DNA of 64,000 nucleotides from Sepiola atlantica (GCA_963556195.1 OY744525.1:76441344-76505343); one strand, 5' to 3'. Counted from the stretch's first letter, positions 21,270-30,686 are shown. The notes: generated from the sequence alone by a model not told the origin. Made by a program: numbers and translations.

Positions 21270-21680
21270 ACTCCTATTTCCACTCTGACCTGCCGTGTTG
21301 TAGTAATTGTCAGATCCCCATCTATGGGTTGAATAGAATTTGTTCTGGGCAAGGTGTTCACCCCTACTCCACTACACCACTCTGAAATCCATCTTTCCCA
21401 GCCCTTTCTACCTTTTTTACTCTGCCTACCCTATTTCCCAACCCTATTAACTACTTAAGCTCTCCCTCACAACCGTTCTGGGTATGACACAAAACTGCAT
21501 CCAAATCTGGCAGCTTTAGGGTGTGTGAAGTTGCCCCTTAATTGCTGCTACTCCCAAGTCTCCTCTTGCTTGGAGTGATAGTGCTTATCAGGGCCCCATA
21601 TAGATTATTTGTTTACAAAATATATGTCTGCAAAAAAAATTCATCTGCAAAGGAATTGTATGCAAACTTGAGCATGGCTT
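21270..21680 (+). repeat. Dispersed repeat R3, uninterrupted copy
   Basis: Aligns with 27385-27473 plus 27838-28090: 'gaaatccatctttcccag', 'tctgcctaccctatttccc', 'atgacacaaaactgcatcc', 'agctttaggg', 'ctgctactccca' and 'ccccatatagat'. In the second locus the homology is split by the U2-headed SINE, which gives the insertion point. Nature of R3 unknown. Confidence 0.7.
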
Positions 21681-21684
21681 TGGC

Positions 21685-23010
21685 ATGAAATGGCACCACG
21701 ACGGAAGAGTAATTACCTTCACAGTCATATTTACTACGCATGCCACCCATAAAACTAGGAAGATAACGTTTTTCCACATACACTGTTTTATTGGCTATTA
21801 ATCTCCCTATCCTGTGGCTTATATTCGACTCTATAAAGAGAGGGATGGGGAAATGAAAAAAGAAATTATTCTCAGGCAGATTTTATTTAACCCATAGATG
21901 GGACCCTGACAGGTACTAACACCCCGAGCCAGAGCGAACCTGGGAGCAGTGTTAACTAAGGGACGACTTCATACTTCCCAAAGCTCCAAAATTGTGGCTC
22001 CCTTCGGTTATTAAAAGAAACTAATGTATTTGTTTGTCTACAAGTGTCCAGGGGGGATGTCATTGATTGGGAGTTTGATCCCACGCAAAACTGCTAAGTG
22101 CACTTAACAAATGCCATGCACCTGATTGCTTTTCACATTTCTAAAGTGGGTGTATGTTGTCATTCAAACTAAAAGGGGGAATGGAATGGTGTCAGAAGAA
22201 AACGAAATTGGGAATTACACGTTCAACTGTGAACTGCATGCATGATTGTTCTAATGATGAAGAAGGGAGCCATCCATCTTGTTCAACTGAAATTAGATCT
22301 TGAGAAATGTGTCTTTCTGTTAATGAGAAACCGGTTGATTTCAACCTCTTCTGTTAAAAGGTGGCTTCAGATTGTATCGCATCATTTCATAGAATAACCG
22401 GATCGATTTATTACGTATAGAAAAATAAACGGAAAACAGGAACAATCGCAAAATATAGAAGACCTATTTGTTTGATTAATATTTCATTTCTTTATTAACA
22501 GAAACTTTATCAAAGTGACATTTTTGATCACTTTTAGTACGAATATTTTTCTATACATTCTGTTGGATTTTATATTCATACTTTAAATATTGTCATGTTT
22601 ACAATATTTGCCTTGAAAAAAAGTTTAAAATAACATTTTTAATATGAGATCAAGTAATAAAAAAAACTGTTAGTGTGGTGATATTCTTAAAAAAATACTT
22701 GTTCATGCTGCGTTTCTTACAGACAGCTGTAAACAGCAAATGGCTTTAACGAATCGAAATGAATTTGAATTATTTAAAAAAATAAATTATTTTAAATGTT
22801 AAGAATACCAATAAAAATAATTATTTAAATGTTTAAACCTTTTTTAAATACATTCTCCACTGAGATATTCTTTGTTAAATTTTATTTTTGTAATATAAAA
22901 CTAAAAAAAAATTTTTTTTAATTATTTTTTTTTTACGTTCTAATATATTTCAGTTATTTTATGGACTTAAACCGATAATTGCTCGAGTGACCCTAGATGG
23001 ACTCTAAGAA
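21685..23010. other. Non-coding, nothing recognised
   Basis: Unassigned DNA turning very AT-rich after 22.4 kb. The segment 21900-22000 ('gggaccctgacaggtactaa', 'gagcgaacctgggagcag') resembles 26560-26620 loosely ('gctcccaggctc' inverted), so another repeat may lie here. Confidence 0.4.
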
Positions 23011-23108
23011 AAAATTCAATGTTGTATTTAATCCTTATTGAAAATTATTTAAATGTTTTAACTGTTAACATATCGATTTCTATAACAAAGAAATATGGAC
23101 TTTTATGG

Positions 23109-23110
<2 letters not shown>

Positions 23111-23159
<49 letters not shown>
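23111..23159. repeat. (TA)n(GT)n compound microsatellite
   Basis: TA units 23111-23136 followed by GT units to 23159; forms the left border of the next palindrome. Confidence 0.97.
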
Positions 23160-23324
23160 AAAAAAGAGACAAACGGAAAACAGGTTAAAATGCAAGAGAA
23201 AAACAAAAACAAATCTTCACTTTTTCTGACGACGTTCGTTAATACGAACGAAACTGGTCAAATCCTTTGTTTTTGTTTTTCTCCTGCATTTTAACCTGTT
23301 TTCCGTTTGTCTCTTTTTTCACAC
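23157..23324. repeat. Palindromic foldback element
   Basis: Left arm about 23157-23212 (starting 'gtgaaaaaagagacaaacgg') and right arm about 23266-23324 are near-perfect reverse complements. The central part contains a further small inverted repeat 'cgttcgt...acgaacg' (about 23232-23249) next to 'tctgacgac'. It is bordered left by (TA)n(GT)n. A non-autonomous foldback or MITE-like element is the best reading. Confidence 0.88.
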
Positions 23325-23377
23325 ATTTTGTCTACCACGGCATTTCATTTTCACGACTTATTGTGTACCTTACCCCA

Positions 23378-23420
23378 TATATATATATATATATATGTGT
23401 GTGCGTGTGTGTGTATGTGT
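23378..23420. repeat. (TA)n(GT)n compound microsatellite
   Basis: Short TA run passing into GT-rich sequence. Confidence 0.9.
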
Positions 23421-23529
23421 GTACTAGCAGAAAGTACTCACATTGTCTGTGATTGAATGAGGAAACCCTACATCCTCCTCCCCCAGCCTATACCACCATA
23501 TTACTTTTTTTGTTTTAGTAAAAACATTG

Positions 23530-23533
<4 letters not shown>

Positions 23534-23563
<30 letters not shown>
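23534..23563. repeat. (TA)n microsatellite bordering a foldback
   Basis: About 15 TA units directly joined to the palindrome arm at 23564. Confidence 0.97.
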
Positions 23564-23566
<3 letters not shown>

Positions 23567-23738
23567 AGCTATGAAAATATATTTATGGCAATTAAGCTAC
23601 ACAGAGGCTCTCGCATTTCATCCCCGGGGAGGGAATCTTCAGGCTAAAATGCATTTTAGCCTGAAGATTCCCCCCGGGGATGAAATGCAGAAGCCTCTGT
23701 GTAGCTTAACTGGCATAAATATATGTTCATAGCTTACT
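23564..23738. repeat. Palindromic foldback with 87-bp arms and no loop (R11 core)
   Basis: Arm 23564-23651 and arm 23652-23738 are reverse complements with a few mismatches and small indels; the centre is 'aaaatg/cattttagcc', so there is effectively no spacer. Arms carry 'gtaagctatg', 'cacagaggct', 'catttcatccccgggg' and 'aatcttcaggct'. The element continues to 23845 with a non-palindromic tail that recurs at 43000-43119. Confidence 0.92.
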
Positions 23739-23841
23739 ACCTAGCTCTACTTACGTATCGAGCACTGTTGAAGTAAATACTGAAAATCGATACATAAAAA
23801 TTATATCTCCTTATAAAATTTTATGTGGATATATGAAATAG

Positions 23842-23845
<4 letters not shown>
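23739..23845 (+). repeat. R11 non-palindromic tail
   Basis: 'cgagcactgttgaagtaaat', 'actgaaaatcgatac' and 'ccttataaaattttatgtgg' reappear in inverse orientation at 43000-43119. The tail ends exactly at a (TA)n tract in both places. Confidence 0.85.

Positions 23846-23887
<42 letters not shown>
23846..23887. repeat. (TA)n microsatellite bordering R11
   Basis: About 21 TA units; right border of the R11 copy. Confidence 0.97.
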
Positions 23888-23890
<3 letters not shown>

Positions 23891-23899
23891 TAAATGCCA

Positions 23900-24695
23900 T
23901 ACATAAATAAATCTACAAGCATATGAAGGGGGATGTCTGGGTCCGTCACTGCCATTCTAATGTTTCGGCTCTAGGTTTCATTATTTTGCTTCTGAATCTA
24001 TAACCATCAGTTAAAACACTAACTTGTTTTGAAGTAATTCTACCTTCCTCTCTTTTTTTGTTTATATGCATCTTTCATTCTTTTTAGCTCCTTACATACC
24101 TTGTATGGAGAGACTTCCATAAAACAAACAAACAAACATTATTTTTAATTAGTTTTATTTATTTTAACGTAAATACACTGAGAAATCTGTCTCACGTATA
24201 AATATCAAGTCAGTAAAAGAAAAGAAAATTTATCATCGTGCAACTAGTTCTCAGTATACAGTTTTTCGTGCTACAGTGGGCAGAGATGCAATGTGTATAT
24301 TTTATGGCTTTTATCTATATATGAATATGTGAATTGTAACATTCTCTATCAGCATGACAAGTTCTCTCTCTCTCCCTCTCCGAGTGTGTCTGCTTTCTTT
24401 TGTGTCTCTATTTCTCTCTCTCTAACTTGAAAAAAAAATATAATAATATTAAAATGTAAATATTTAATTTTTTGTATTTCTAATCATAGAATTTTCATTT
24501 ATTCTTTAAATCATGTACAAGCCAGCAACAGAAAGAACAAAGAGAAAAACAAAAGTGAAAAGTAATGGGTGAAAAAGATTAAGATATTACATTGAGAACA
24601 CATGTTTATACATCATTATCACTGCTGGTATAGTATTATAAGTGTTCAGGAGAGCTGGGTACAAATTATATTTTCTATAACAAAAGATTAACTTT
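23900..24695. other. Non-coding, nothing recognised
   Basis: AT-rich, with a short CT-rich patch at 24364-24422. No supportable gene. Confidence 0.45.
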
Positions 24696-24699
24696 GTAA

Positions 24700-25015
24700 A
24701 AAAAATGTCAATAATGTTCAGTTGTAAAGCACAAGGAGGAGCTGGTGCCAATGCGATATCAAGAGTTAGAAGTGGATGGTGTAAGTTTAGAGAATTTCTG
24801 CTATTACTATCTAGCAGAGCGTTACCAGTCAACCAAGGAAAGAGTCTATCAGGCATGTGTATGCTGGATGAATGTGCTTCGGTTAGTAGATGTAGAACAG
24901 TTCATGTAGTAGGGTCGGTTGGTAAAGGAAGGCCAAGGAAAACATGAGAGAAAGTGATAAGAATGGATTTGAGAGAAAAAGGCATAATATCTGGCTTGGG
25001 ATATCTGCTAGACTA
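24700..25015 (+). mobile_element. LINE-A RT C-terminal fragment
   Basis: An 80-codon open frame begins at 24705 and reads 'GGAGANAISRVRSGWCKFRE' (about 24735-24795), matching the 'RV..GW.KFre' segment after the RT core. It then skips, with an internal deletion, to 'VVGSVGKGRPRKT' (about 24910-24945), where the C-terminal motif is cut by a stop. Downstream 'agtgataagaatggatttga' continues the non-frame homology. A 60-bp (TA)n follows. Dead fragment. Confidence 0.82.
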
Positions 25016-25062
25016 GCCACACTGCAGAGCTGTGATATAGGGAAGCAGTCTATTTGTGGATG

Positions 25063-25066
<4 letters not shown>

Positions 25067-25126
<60 letters not shown>
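25067..25126. repeat. (TA)n microsatellite
   Basis: About 30 TA units. Confidence 0.97.
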
Positions 25127-25128
<2 letters not shown>

Positions 25129-25129
25129 A

Positions 25130-26725
25130 ATAACTGGCACAGGACGGATAAAATTAATTCCCCAAACAGAACGGTTTTACACCACTTTTATGTCTTCTTA
25201 CATAGGTTAAAAGCAAGATATATTGATACTAAACCTTATGGCTAGAATTCTTATTCAAATTCTTATCAAAATCTATAACATGATTTTGATTTTATAAAAT
25301 GTCTAAAATTTAAGGCTTAGGCTTAAGCTTGAGGGGTCTTAAGAAGAAATTGAAATTCAGGGAATCTTGCTTAATTGGTGTCTAATGACTATGGATCTAA
25401 TTCAATGCAAATCTGAAATATTTGAATTTTCAAATGGGAGGTTGTGCCCATATTATGCAGTTTTTTGCAATTTTTTCTACTTTTTAAAAATGTTACTGTT
25501 TTTCCCCCCAAATATTTTTTGTTCTAATGAAAGGCAAGTGATTCTGTATGGACAAATATAGGGTGACGTTTCTTTTATTAGATGGTAGTCATTTGAAAAT
25601 AATTCTGACCAGGACAAAGTATTTTCTGAAAAGACATAAATCGAATTACATTTAATTCTTCTTAATGATCCACAAGAAAAACTGACAAACTAGAATCAAA
25701 TATTCATTTTGTAGGAAGAAAGCTATTGATGACAAAGAGACTGACTTTATTTTATATATTAGATATAAAATATATATATGAATGAAACACTGAGAGTAAA
25801 GAATGATCATATGTATACAGCTATATCTGTAGAAAATATGAGGCATTTATAAGTGAGATGGTGGTACAATCATACAAGCATGCCTACATACACACCACAA
25901 ACATACGCCTTTTTATTGAACGGGCAATTCTGGACTGTCATTGAGGTGGAGGATAGTGTTCATGCAGATGTCTGAATCAATTAAATTCCACGGATGGGAT
26001 AAGAGCCATGTTGCAATTGTCAGCCAAGAGCCGCTCACCTGAGGTCACCAGAATCGGAAGATTGAGGCTATGGGTTGCCGTCTGGTAGCTGACAAGGGTC
26101 GTGCTTACTTGCTTTCTGATTCAGAGGTAATCATTTCAACTTGTCACCGGGATATTGCAGCGAACATGAAGTCTCCTGGGAATGAAGCAGATTTGCATAA
26201 ACATTGGCTACTTCCACCAGAGAAAATATAAAAGAATCAATAAATCAATTTGATTTTTTTTTTTTTGTTGTTAATTAACATTTCTATGGGCCATAAAGAA
26301 GAGATTGACTCAATTTTGGAGGGTATAACCAGTCGTACCTTCATAATGTTTCACTTCGTTTGGCCTCTCGTTTGTTCATGATTATAAATCTCCCCAATCA
26401 AGAAACACAAAGCTCTTTTTAATTTAACTTTTCAAAAAATCACAGAGCAGAGAGATAAAGAGAGCTAGTGGGTCTATAGGTTTTTCATCTCTTATCTTGA
26501 TCCTCCATTAATCATCTTTTTAGTTTCCTTAACTTGTCATCAAACTGGCATGGCAGCGAGACATGGTTCATCAAACATTAGTCAGTCCACATTCGCTCCC
26601 AGGCTCTAACGCATGCCTTTTATATTCCTTGCATGAAATAAAGATAAAAGGCAGACTTCCACCACAAAAAGAACTCATAGAGATGGGTACAGCTCATATG
26701 AAATACAGTATGTATATTTAGCCTG
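25130..26725. other. Non-coding, nothing recognised
   Basis: Unassigned. 25960-26230 is GC-richer and contains 'gaagtctcctgggaatgaag', weakly echoed at about 34108 ('gaagtctccaggaacgac'), so it may be an unrecognised repeat. Confidence 0.4.
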
Positions 26726-26727
26726 AT

Positions 26728-26738
26728 ACCTTTGCAGA
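26728..26738 (+). repeat. Target-site duplication (left) of the U2-headed SINE
   Basis: 'acctttgcaga' at 26728-26738 is repeated exactly at 27044-27054. The 11-bp direct repeat delimits the SINE between them and shows that the U2-like head lies inside the inserted unit. Confidence 0.85.
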
Positions 26739-27043
26739 TCAAAGTGTAGTATCTGTTCCGATGGATACTGCACGCCTGTCCTGTGCAGTTCTAGGAGGTC
26801 CACCCTCCCAGGCTTTGCCTCCCCTCTTTGGGGAGGAGTAAGTTTATTGCTTACTGTCTGAGGTGCCCATACCGGGAAATGCCGACGGGGCTGCCCAGGC
26901 AATTTTTAAATGGCCAGAGTGCTCACCTCTCGAGCGCTGGCTTTTCAAACCCCACTTTCTCGACCCGATCTTGGGTCACATCTTACTTTTGGGAGTAAGA
27001 ACAAACTGGCCTTGTGCTTAACTCCTGGGGAGGAGTAAATAAA
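26739..27043 (+). mobile_element. U2 snRNA-headed SINE (S-U2), copy with target-site duplication
   Basis: The element starts 'tcaaagtgtagtatctgttc', identical to U2 snRNA 5' sequence covering the branch-point recognition region (GTAGTA), and continues into a body shared with four other loci in this window ('ctgtgcagttctaggaggtc', 'gtttattgcttactg', 'ggctgcccaggca', 'gcgctggcttttcaaa') and a 3' end 'ggaggagtaaataaa'. It is bounded by an 11-bp target duplication, the mark of target-primed reverse transcription. About 60 bp between head and body found in the 27.8-kb copy are missing here. SINEs with snRNA-derived heads are known from other animals; I do not know whether this one is described. 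Confidence 0.85.
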
Positions 27044-27054
27044 ACCTTTGCAGA
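27044..27054 (+). repeat. Target-site duplication (right) of the U2-headed SINE
   Basis: Exact copy of 26728-26738, immediately after the 'aaataaa' tail. Confidence 0.85.
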
Positions 27055-27114
27055 CGATGAAATCAGCTCAAATATAATTCAGATCTATTGCTGTAAGTTA
27101 TGCACGAATACTGT

Positions 27115-27310
27115 TTGGAAAGGTATGAACCTGCAATTTCTCTCAGCTATGGTTATAATAGCAACTTGTCTTTAATTAGACAATGAATCAGTTACAATAG
27201 GTAATATTCTTTGACATTATAATAATCTAAAAAGGGTTGATATGTCCTTAAACAGACAAACCTAACGAAACCAGTATGAAACAAAACTCCCAAAACCAAA
27301 AGAACTCCAT
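27115..27310 (-). repeat. S7-type repeat with shared 'ctatgg' module
   Basis: Contains 'aaggtatgaacctgcaattt' and 'ctcagctatgg' (the module also at 12.7, 28.26, 38.56 and 39.06 kb) and, in inverse orientation, the S7 core 'gggttgatatg' near 27236, then 'aaccaaaagaactccataga'. The overall order matches 28190-28305 read the other way round. Confidence 0.55.
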
Positions 27311-27384
27311 AGAAATTTTACTAGGATAGATAGTATGAATTGAATATACAAGATAGACTCCCAAATCAAAAGAATTCATTTTGG

Positions 27385-27473
27385 GGCATAACACTGGACA
27401 CCCACCACTTCGAAATCCATATTCCCCAACACTTTCTCTTCTTTTTTTTCTGCCTACACTATGAAATGTATCA
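27385..27473 (+). repeat. R3 repeat, left part (interrupted by S-U2)
   Basis: Matches 21378-21440 of the uninterrupted R3 copy up to 'ctgcctacactat'. Confidence 0.65.
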
Positions 27474-27497
27474 GAACAGATACTACACTTTGATCTT
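27474..27497 (-). ncRNA. U2 snRNA fragment downstream of the SINE tail
   Basis: The minus strand reads 24 nt of U2 5' sequence ('aagatcaaagtgtagtatct' plus gttc), followed by 'tgatac', which also occurs slightly later in U2 and would fit a deletion of the stem IIa region. It lies 3' of the SINE tail in the same orientation as the SINE's own U2 head at 27803-27837. It is therefore either part of a tandem or dimeric unit or a long target duplication of a U2 pseudogene. A non-functional fragment. Confidence 0.8.
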
Positions 27498-27837
27498 GGT
27501 ATTTATCTACCTCCCACAGCGGTAAGATATGACGCAAGGTCGGGAAAGTGAGGTTTGATAAGTCAGCACCCTAGAGGAAGGAGGACACTCTGACTGTCAA
27601 AAAATTGTCTGGGCATCCCCATTGGCATTCCCCTTGAGGAGCGCCTTAGGCGATTAGCAATAAGCTAACCCCTTCTCAAAGGGTGAGAAGGCAAAACCTG
27701 GGAGGGTGGACCTCCTAGAACTGCACAGGACAGTACCTCAGACCGACGGAATCAAGGCCCGAAGACTAAGACGGTACTGGTCTACAGAGTGAGCATCCAT
27801 CGGAACAGATACTACACTTTGATCTTAGCCAAAAGGC
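27498..27837 (-). mobile_element. U2 snRNA-headed SINE (S-U2), longest head
   Basis: On the minus strand the unit starts at 27837 with 35 nt of U2 ('gccttttggctaagatcaaa', continuing through the branch-point region to gttc, 27803). These correspond to about U2 nucleotides 12-46. Then come 'cgatgga', a 60-bp segment with 'accagtaccgtcttag', 'gaggtactgtcctgtgcag', the common body ('tctaggaggtccaccctccc', 'gaaggggttagctta', 'gggctgccca'-type block, 'gtgctgacttatcaaa') and the tail 'ggaggtagataaatacc'. It splits an R3 repeat whose intact form is at 21.3 kb. No simple target duplication is visible unless the flanking U2 fragment is one. Confidence 0.85.
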
Positions 27838-28095
27838 TTCCCAATCGGTCTTGTATATGATATGATACAAAACTACACCCAATCGTCATACTCTAATTTG
27901 AGAGCTTTAGGGGGTGGTAGTGGAGAGTCATTACTTAGTTGCTGTTACTCCCAGTTTCCTTTGGATCTGGAGTAGTATCTGTCAATGTCCCATATATGGG
28001 TTTAATAGAATATACGTTTCACAGACTATTTATTTGCAAAATATAAGCCTACAAAACAAATTAATCTACAAACCATTCATATACAAAACATACAT
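27838..28095 (+). repeat. R3 repeat, right part
   Basis: Resumes R3 homology at 'ttcccaatc' (compare 21434 'ttcccaacc') and continues through 'atgatacaaaactac', 'agctttaggg', 'gctgttactcccag' and 'ccatatatggg'. Confidence 0.65.
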
Positions 28096-28189
28096 TTATA
28101 TTACAAATAAATATTGAAAAATATTAAGAACTTGAACCATAGAATTTTTTACCAAAATGAATTAATTTAGTATTAAATAAATCGAAAAT

Positions 28190-28297
28190 AGTCGATATGC
28201 CATAAAACAAAACACACCAAACCAAAAGAACTATCATTTATTCACTAATACTATTGAGAAAGGTATGAGCCCACATGTTCTCCTCGGCTATGGGTAA
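28190..28297 (-). repeat. S7-type repeat, host of the 428-bp MITE
   Basis: Inverse S7 core 'gtcgatatgccataaaac', followed by the shared 'aaggtatgagcccacatg' and 'ctcggctatggg' module. Its continuation resumes after the MITE at 28742 ('tttctgatca'). Confidence 0.6.
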
Positions 28298-28305
28298 AAT
28301 AGCAA
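28298..28305 (+). repeat. 8-bp target-site duplication (left)
   Basis: 'aatagcaa' occurs at 28298-28305 and again at 28734-28741, directly flanking the terminal inverted repeats. Confidence 0.85.
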
Positions 28306-28733
28306 GGATAAATTATACCTGGGGCACCCTAAAATCAGAAACCACCAAAAAGATACATATAGGGTCAACACCAGTTTCTTTTTCTTTTACTTCTGGTTGC
28401 CTTCAAAAATTTGTTTACAAAACATCTTGTTTTGTAAACTTTAGAGATTAAAAATAAAAAAATAATTTTTTAAAAAGTTAATAACTTTTTTGAAACAAAA
28501 AGTTTTGTAATCCACTTATGTTTCGTTTGTTTATAAATTTTTAATTAAAAAAAGTTTGTAATTTTTTAAATAAATTTCTAAAGTTTACAAAACAAAACGT
28601 TTTGTAAAAAAATTTGCGTATGTTTTGTTTATAATTTATCCGAAAAACAAAACAGAAAAAAAAAACGGCGTCAACCCTATATATGTCCTTTTGGTGGTTT
28701 CTGATTTTGGGGAGCCTCAGGTATAATTGATCC
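28306..28733. mobile_element. 428-bp MITE with long palindromic arms and 8-bp target duplication
   Basis: Terminal inverted repeats start 'ggataaattatacctg' (left) and 'ggatcaattatacctg' (right, reverse complement) and remain complementary for about 65 bp ('aaaatcagaaaccaccaaaa', then atatagggt). Subterminal blocks such as 'tttacaaaac...gttttgtaaa' are also paired across the centre, so nearly the whole element can fold back. There is no coding capacity. An 8-bp duplication is used by hAT, P and Merlin transposons; ends beginning GG would suit Merlin, but this is inference. Confidence 0.9.
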
Positions 28734-28741
28734 AATAGCAA
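28734..28741 (+). repeat. 8-bp target-site duplication (right)
   Basis: Exact copy of 28298-28305. Confidence 0.85.
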
Positions 28742-28959
28742 TTTCTGATCATTTAAGCATATACATGGAAATATATGGTATAGGAAATGAGTCAAAATCT
28801 GAAGTAATCAGAATTTGTCCATTTTGACCATCATTCTCAATCCTCTCATAATACTATTTCATCATCCAAATGACAATCTTATTAACACTTATCCTCGAGT
28901 TCATTTTGGCCTGGCTAAACGATGAACCATTAGCATTTAAATAATAAAGAAACAAAACA

Positions 28960-29080
28960 TTGAATCGTTTCCAATAGCTACTGAGTTCCATCATTAAATA
29001 AATCCAAAAACGGTTGATACACCGCAAAGAAGAGAAACCAAACAAGAGCAAACAAAAAGAAGTCCATAGAATTGTTACCG
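28960..29080 (-). repeat. S7-type repeat
   Basis: Inverse-orientation core 'ggttgatacaccgcaaagaa' with 'accaaacaa' and 'gaagtccatagaattgttac', like 27.27 kb. Confidence 0.5.
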
Positions 29081-29084
29081 GTAC

Positions 29085-30005
29085 AACTAGTATAAATTAA
29101 ACATAAAAGACAGATTTCTTTGCGAACAGAAAGCTCCCCTTCCCCTACTCCATCCCTTCTAAACGGAGACTACCTAATGAGCAACTTCTTTATCGTTTCA
29201 GTTTTTCGGTGGTTGCTATTGGTCAGTTTCTAAAGAACTTTACCAAAGATTCTTTAAAGTAATCATAGAGTCCAAAGGCCAAATATATAATGTGTGGTAA
29301 TTCAAATAATTCAGCAGTACTTATCGTAGCAATTGGCACGCCTGATTGGATCTTCATTCACTGGTAAAGCTTCTTTTTTTCTTTTTCTTTTTGGCTATTC
29401 CAAGCAGGTCTCTTTCCATCGAAAATGGTAGGCTGTCTGGAATGGATGACTTGCTGCTTAGTGGTGCACAGCAAAGGAAAGTCTTAGAAACCAAATAATG
29501 GGTTGGGGAAGGCAGACAACCAAATAGAAAAAAAAAGAAAGAAAACACATAATAAAAGCAACAAATCAATATAAAAGAAGACCTTTTGCTGCAGGAATTC
29601 ATCAATATACAAAATTCTTCCAAGTCTGAAACATTGAATTTATGATGGGTTTTGGCAAGAGGATTCTGTTTCGGCTTTAATATTTATTTATTCATCTTTT
29701 TGACTAGAGGAAAAAAAATCTGATCAAGCACACACACACACTCTGGAATCTTAGGAAGATCTCTATCAGTCCAGTAATTATAGGGGCAACCGGACTCATG
29801 AAAAAGAATTTTAAAAACTACCTGACAAATATACCCGGTGAACCAAGTGCAAGAGAGATACATACAATTGCACTTAAAAGGACAGTTGCAATCTTTAAAA
29901 GATCTCTTGGTTGGAGTCTCTGAAATAGCACGTGAATGTATGGCATCCGGTAGAATGTCTCATCCCCAACAAAAAAAATAAGATTGAAAAAAAAATGGTA
30001 TAGTT
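29085..30005. other. Non-coding, nothing recognised
   Basis: No supportable gene; open frames of 69-89 codons on the minus strand lack any recognisable motif. Confidence 0.45.
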
Positions 30006-30170
30006 TCTCTGATTTATGGCATATCAACCCTTTTCATACACCTGAGTGGAGTATTTTATATACAGCACTTGGTATTCTCAAATGGTAACCCATCTAAGTT
30101 CTGATCAGGCTCAACGTCACTTAACTTTGGTGATCTTACAGAAACTGATGTGTCAACATGATTATAACTT
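30006..30170 (-). mobile_element. 5S rRNA-derived SINE, copy 1
   Basis: The minus strand from about 30168 reads a diverged 5S rRNA: 'gatcaccaaagttaagtgac', 'gttgagcctgatcag', 'acttagatgggttacc', 'gagaataccaagtgctgta' (compare 5S 'gatcaccgaagttaagc', 'ttggatgggtgacc', 'gggaataccaggtgctgta'). It passes into a body 'actccactcagg' shared with 46.9 kb. An S7 core abuts the far side. Internal Pol III promoter derived from 5S is expected from the family. Confidence 0.85.
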
Positions 30171-30529
30171 CTATATGATACAACTAATAGAGTGAATTTT
30201 TGTCAGCTGACCTGACCCAGAGTAAAGTATTGTTAATGTTGAAAGTATTTTCTGAATATTATTATTGTTAAACCCCTCCCCATTGGGTAAATAGTAAAAA
30301 AACGGTTATATACTTAGCATGGAAAACTATTATGCTTACTGAAAAATATAAATAAGAGATGGTAGCCGAATGTGAAGTGGTAAAATTCTACAATAAGCTT
30401 GTTAACTTGGAACAGCATGTTGCGAGATACAACACGATTTGTTGTTGTTGATCATTCTTCACCGCTTGCTGTGAATACTCGCCGATTTGGTATTTACAAA
30501 GTTAAATTCCTCTTAAATTCAAAGCTAAT

Positions 30530-30672
30530 TTCTGGTGGCCAATTGGTAAGTCTCTTGACTGCGAATCAGTGGCGATTTGTGATCAGAGTTCGCGCCCATC
30601 GACCGTCGGGAATTAGCATCCTGCACTGAAGATTGCGTAAGCATGAAACATCAATGTCTGTAGGTAATAAAT
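30530..30672 (+). mobile_element. tRNA-derived SINE family S5
   Basis: A-box-like 'tggccaattggtaagtc' (30537 onward) and B-box-like 'agagttcgcgccca' (30585 onward) are spaced as in a tRNA. The body 'ggaattagcatcctgcactg' and the 3' motif 'gcatgaaacatcaatgtctg' plus 'taggtaataaat' follow, then a (TA)n tract. Intact tRNA folding is not expected; this is a retroposon. Confidence 0.75.
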
Positions 30673-30678
30673 AATTAA

Positions 30679-30686
<8 letters not shown>

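Noticed and set aside
27803..27837. Functional U2 snRNA gene
   Set aside because: Only about 35 nt of the 5' region are present, without the Sm site or 3' stem-loops, and they are fused to a repeated SINE body.
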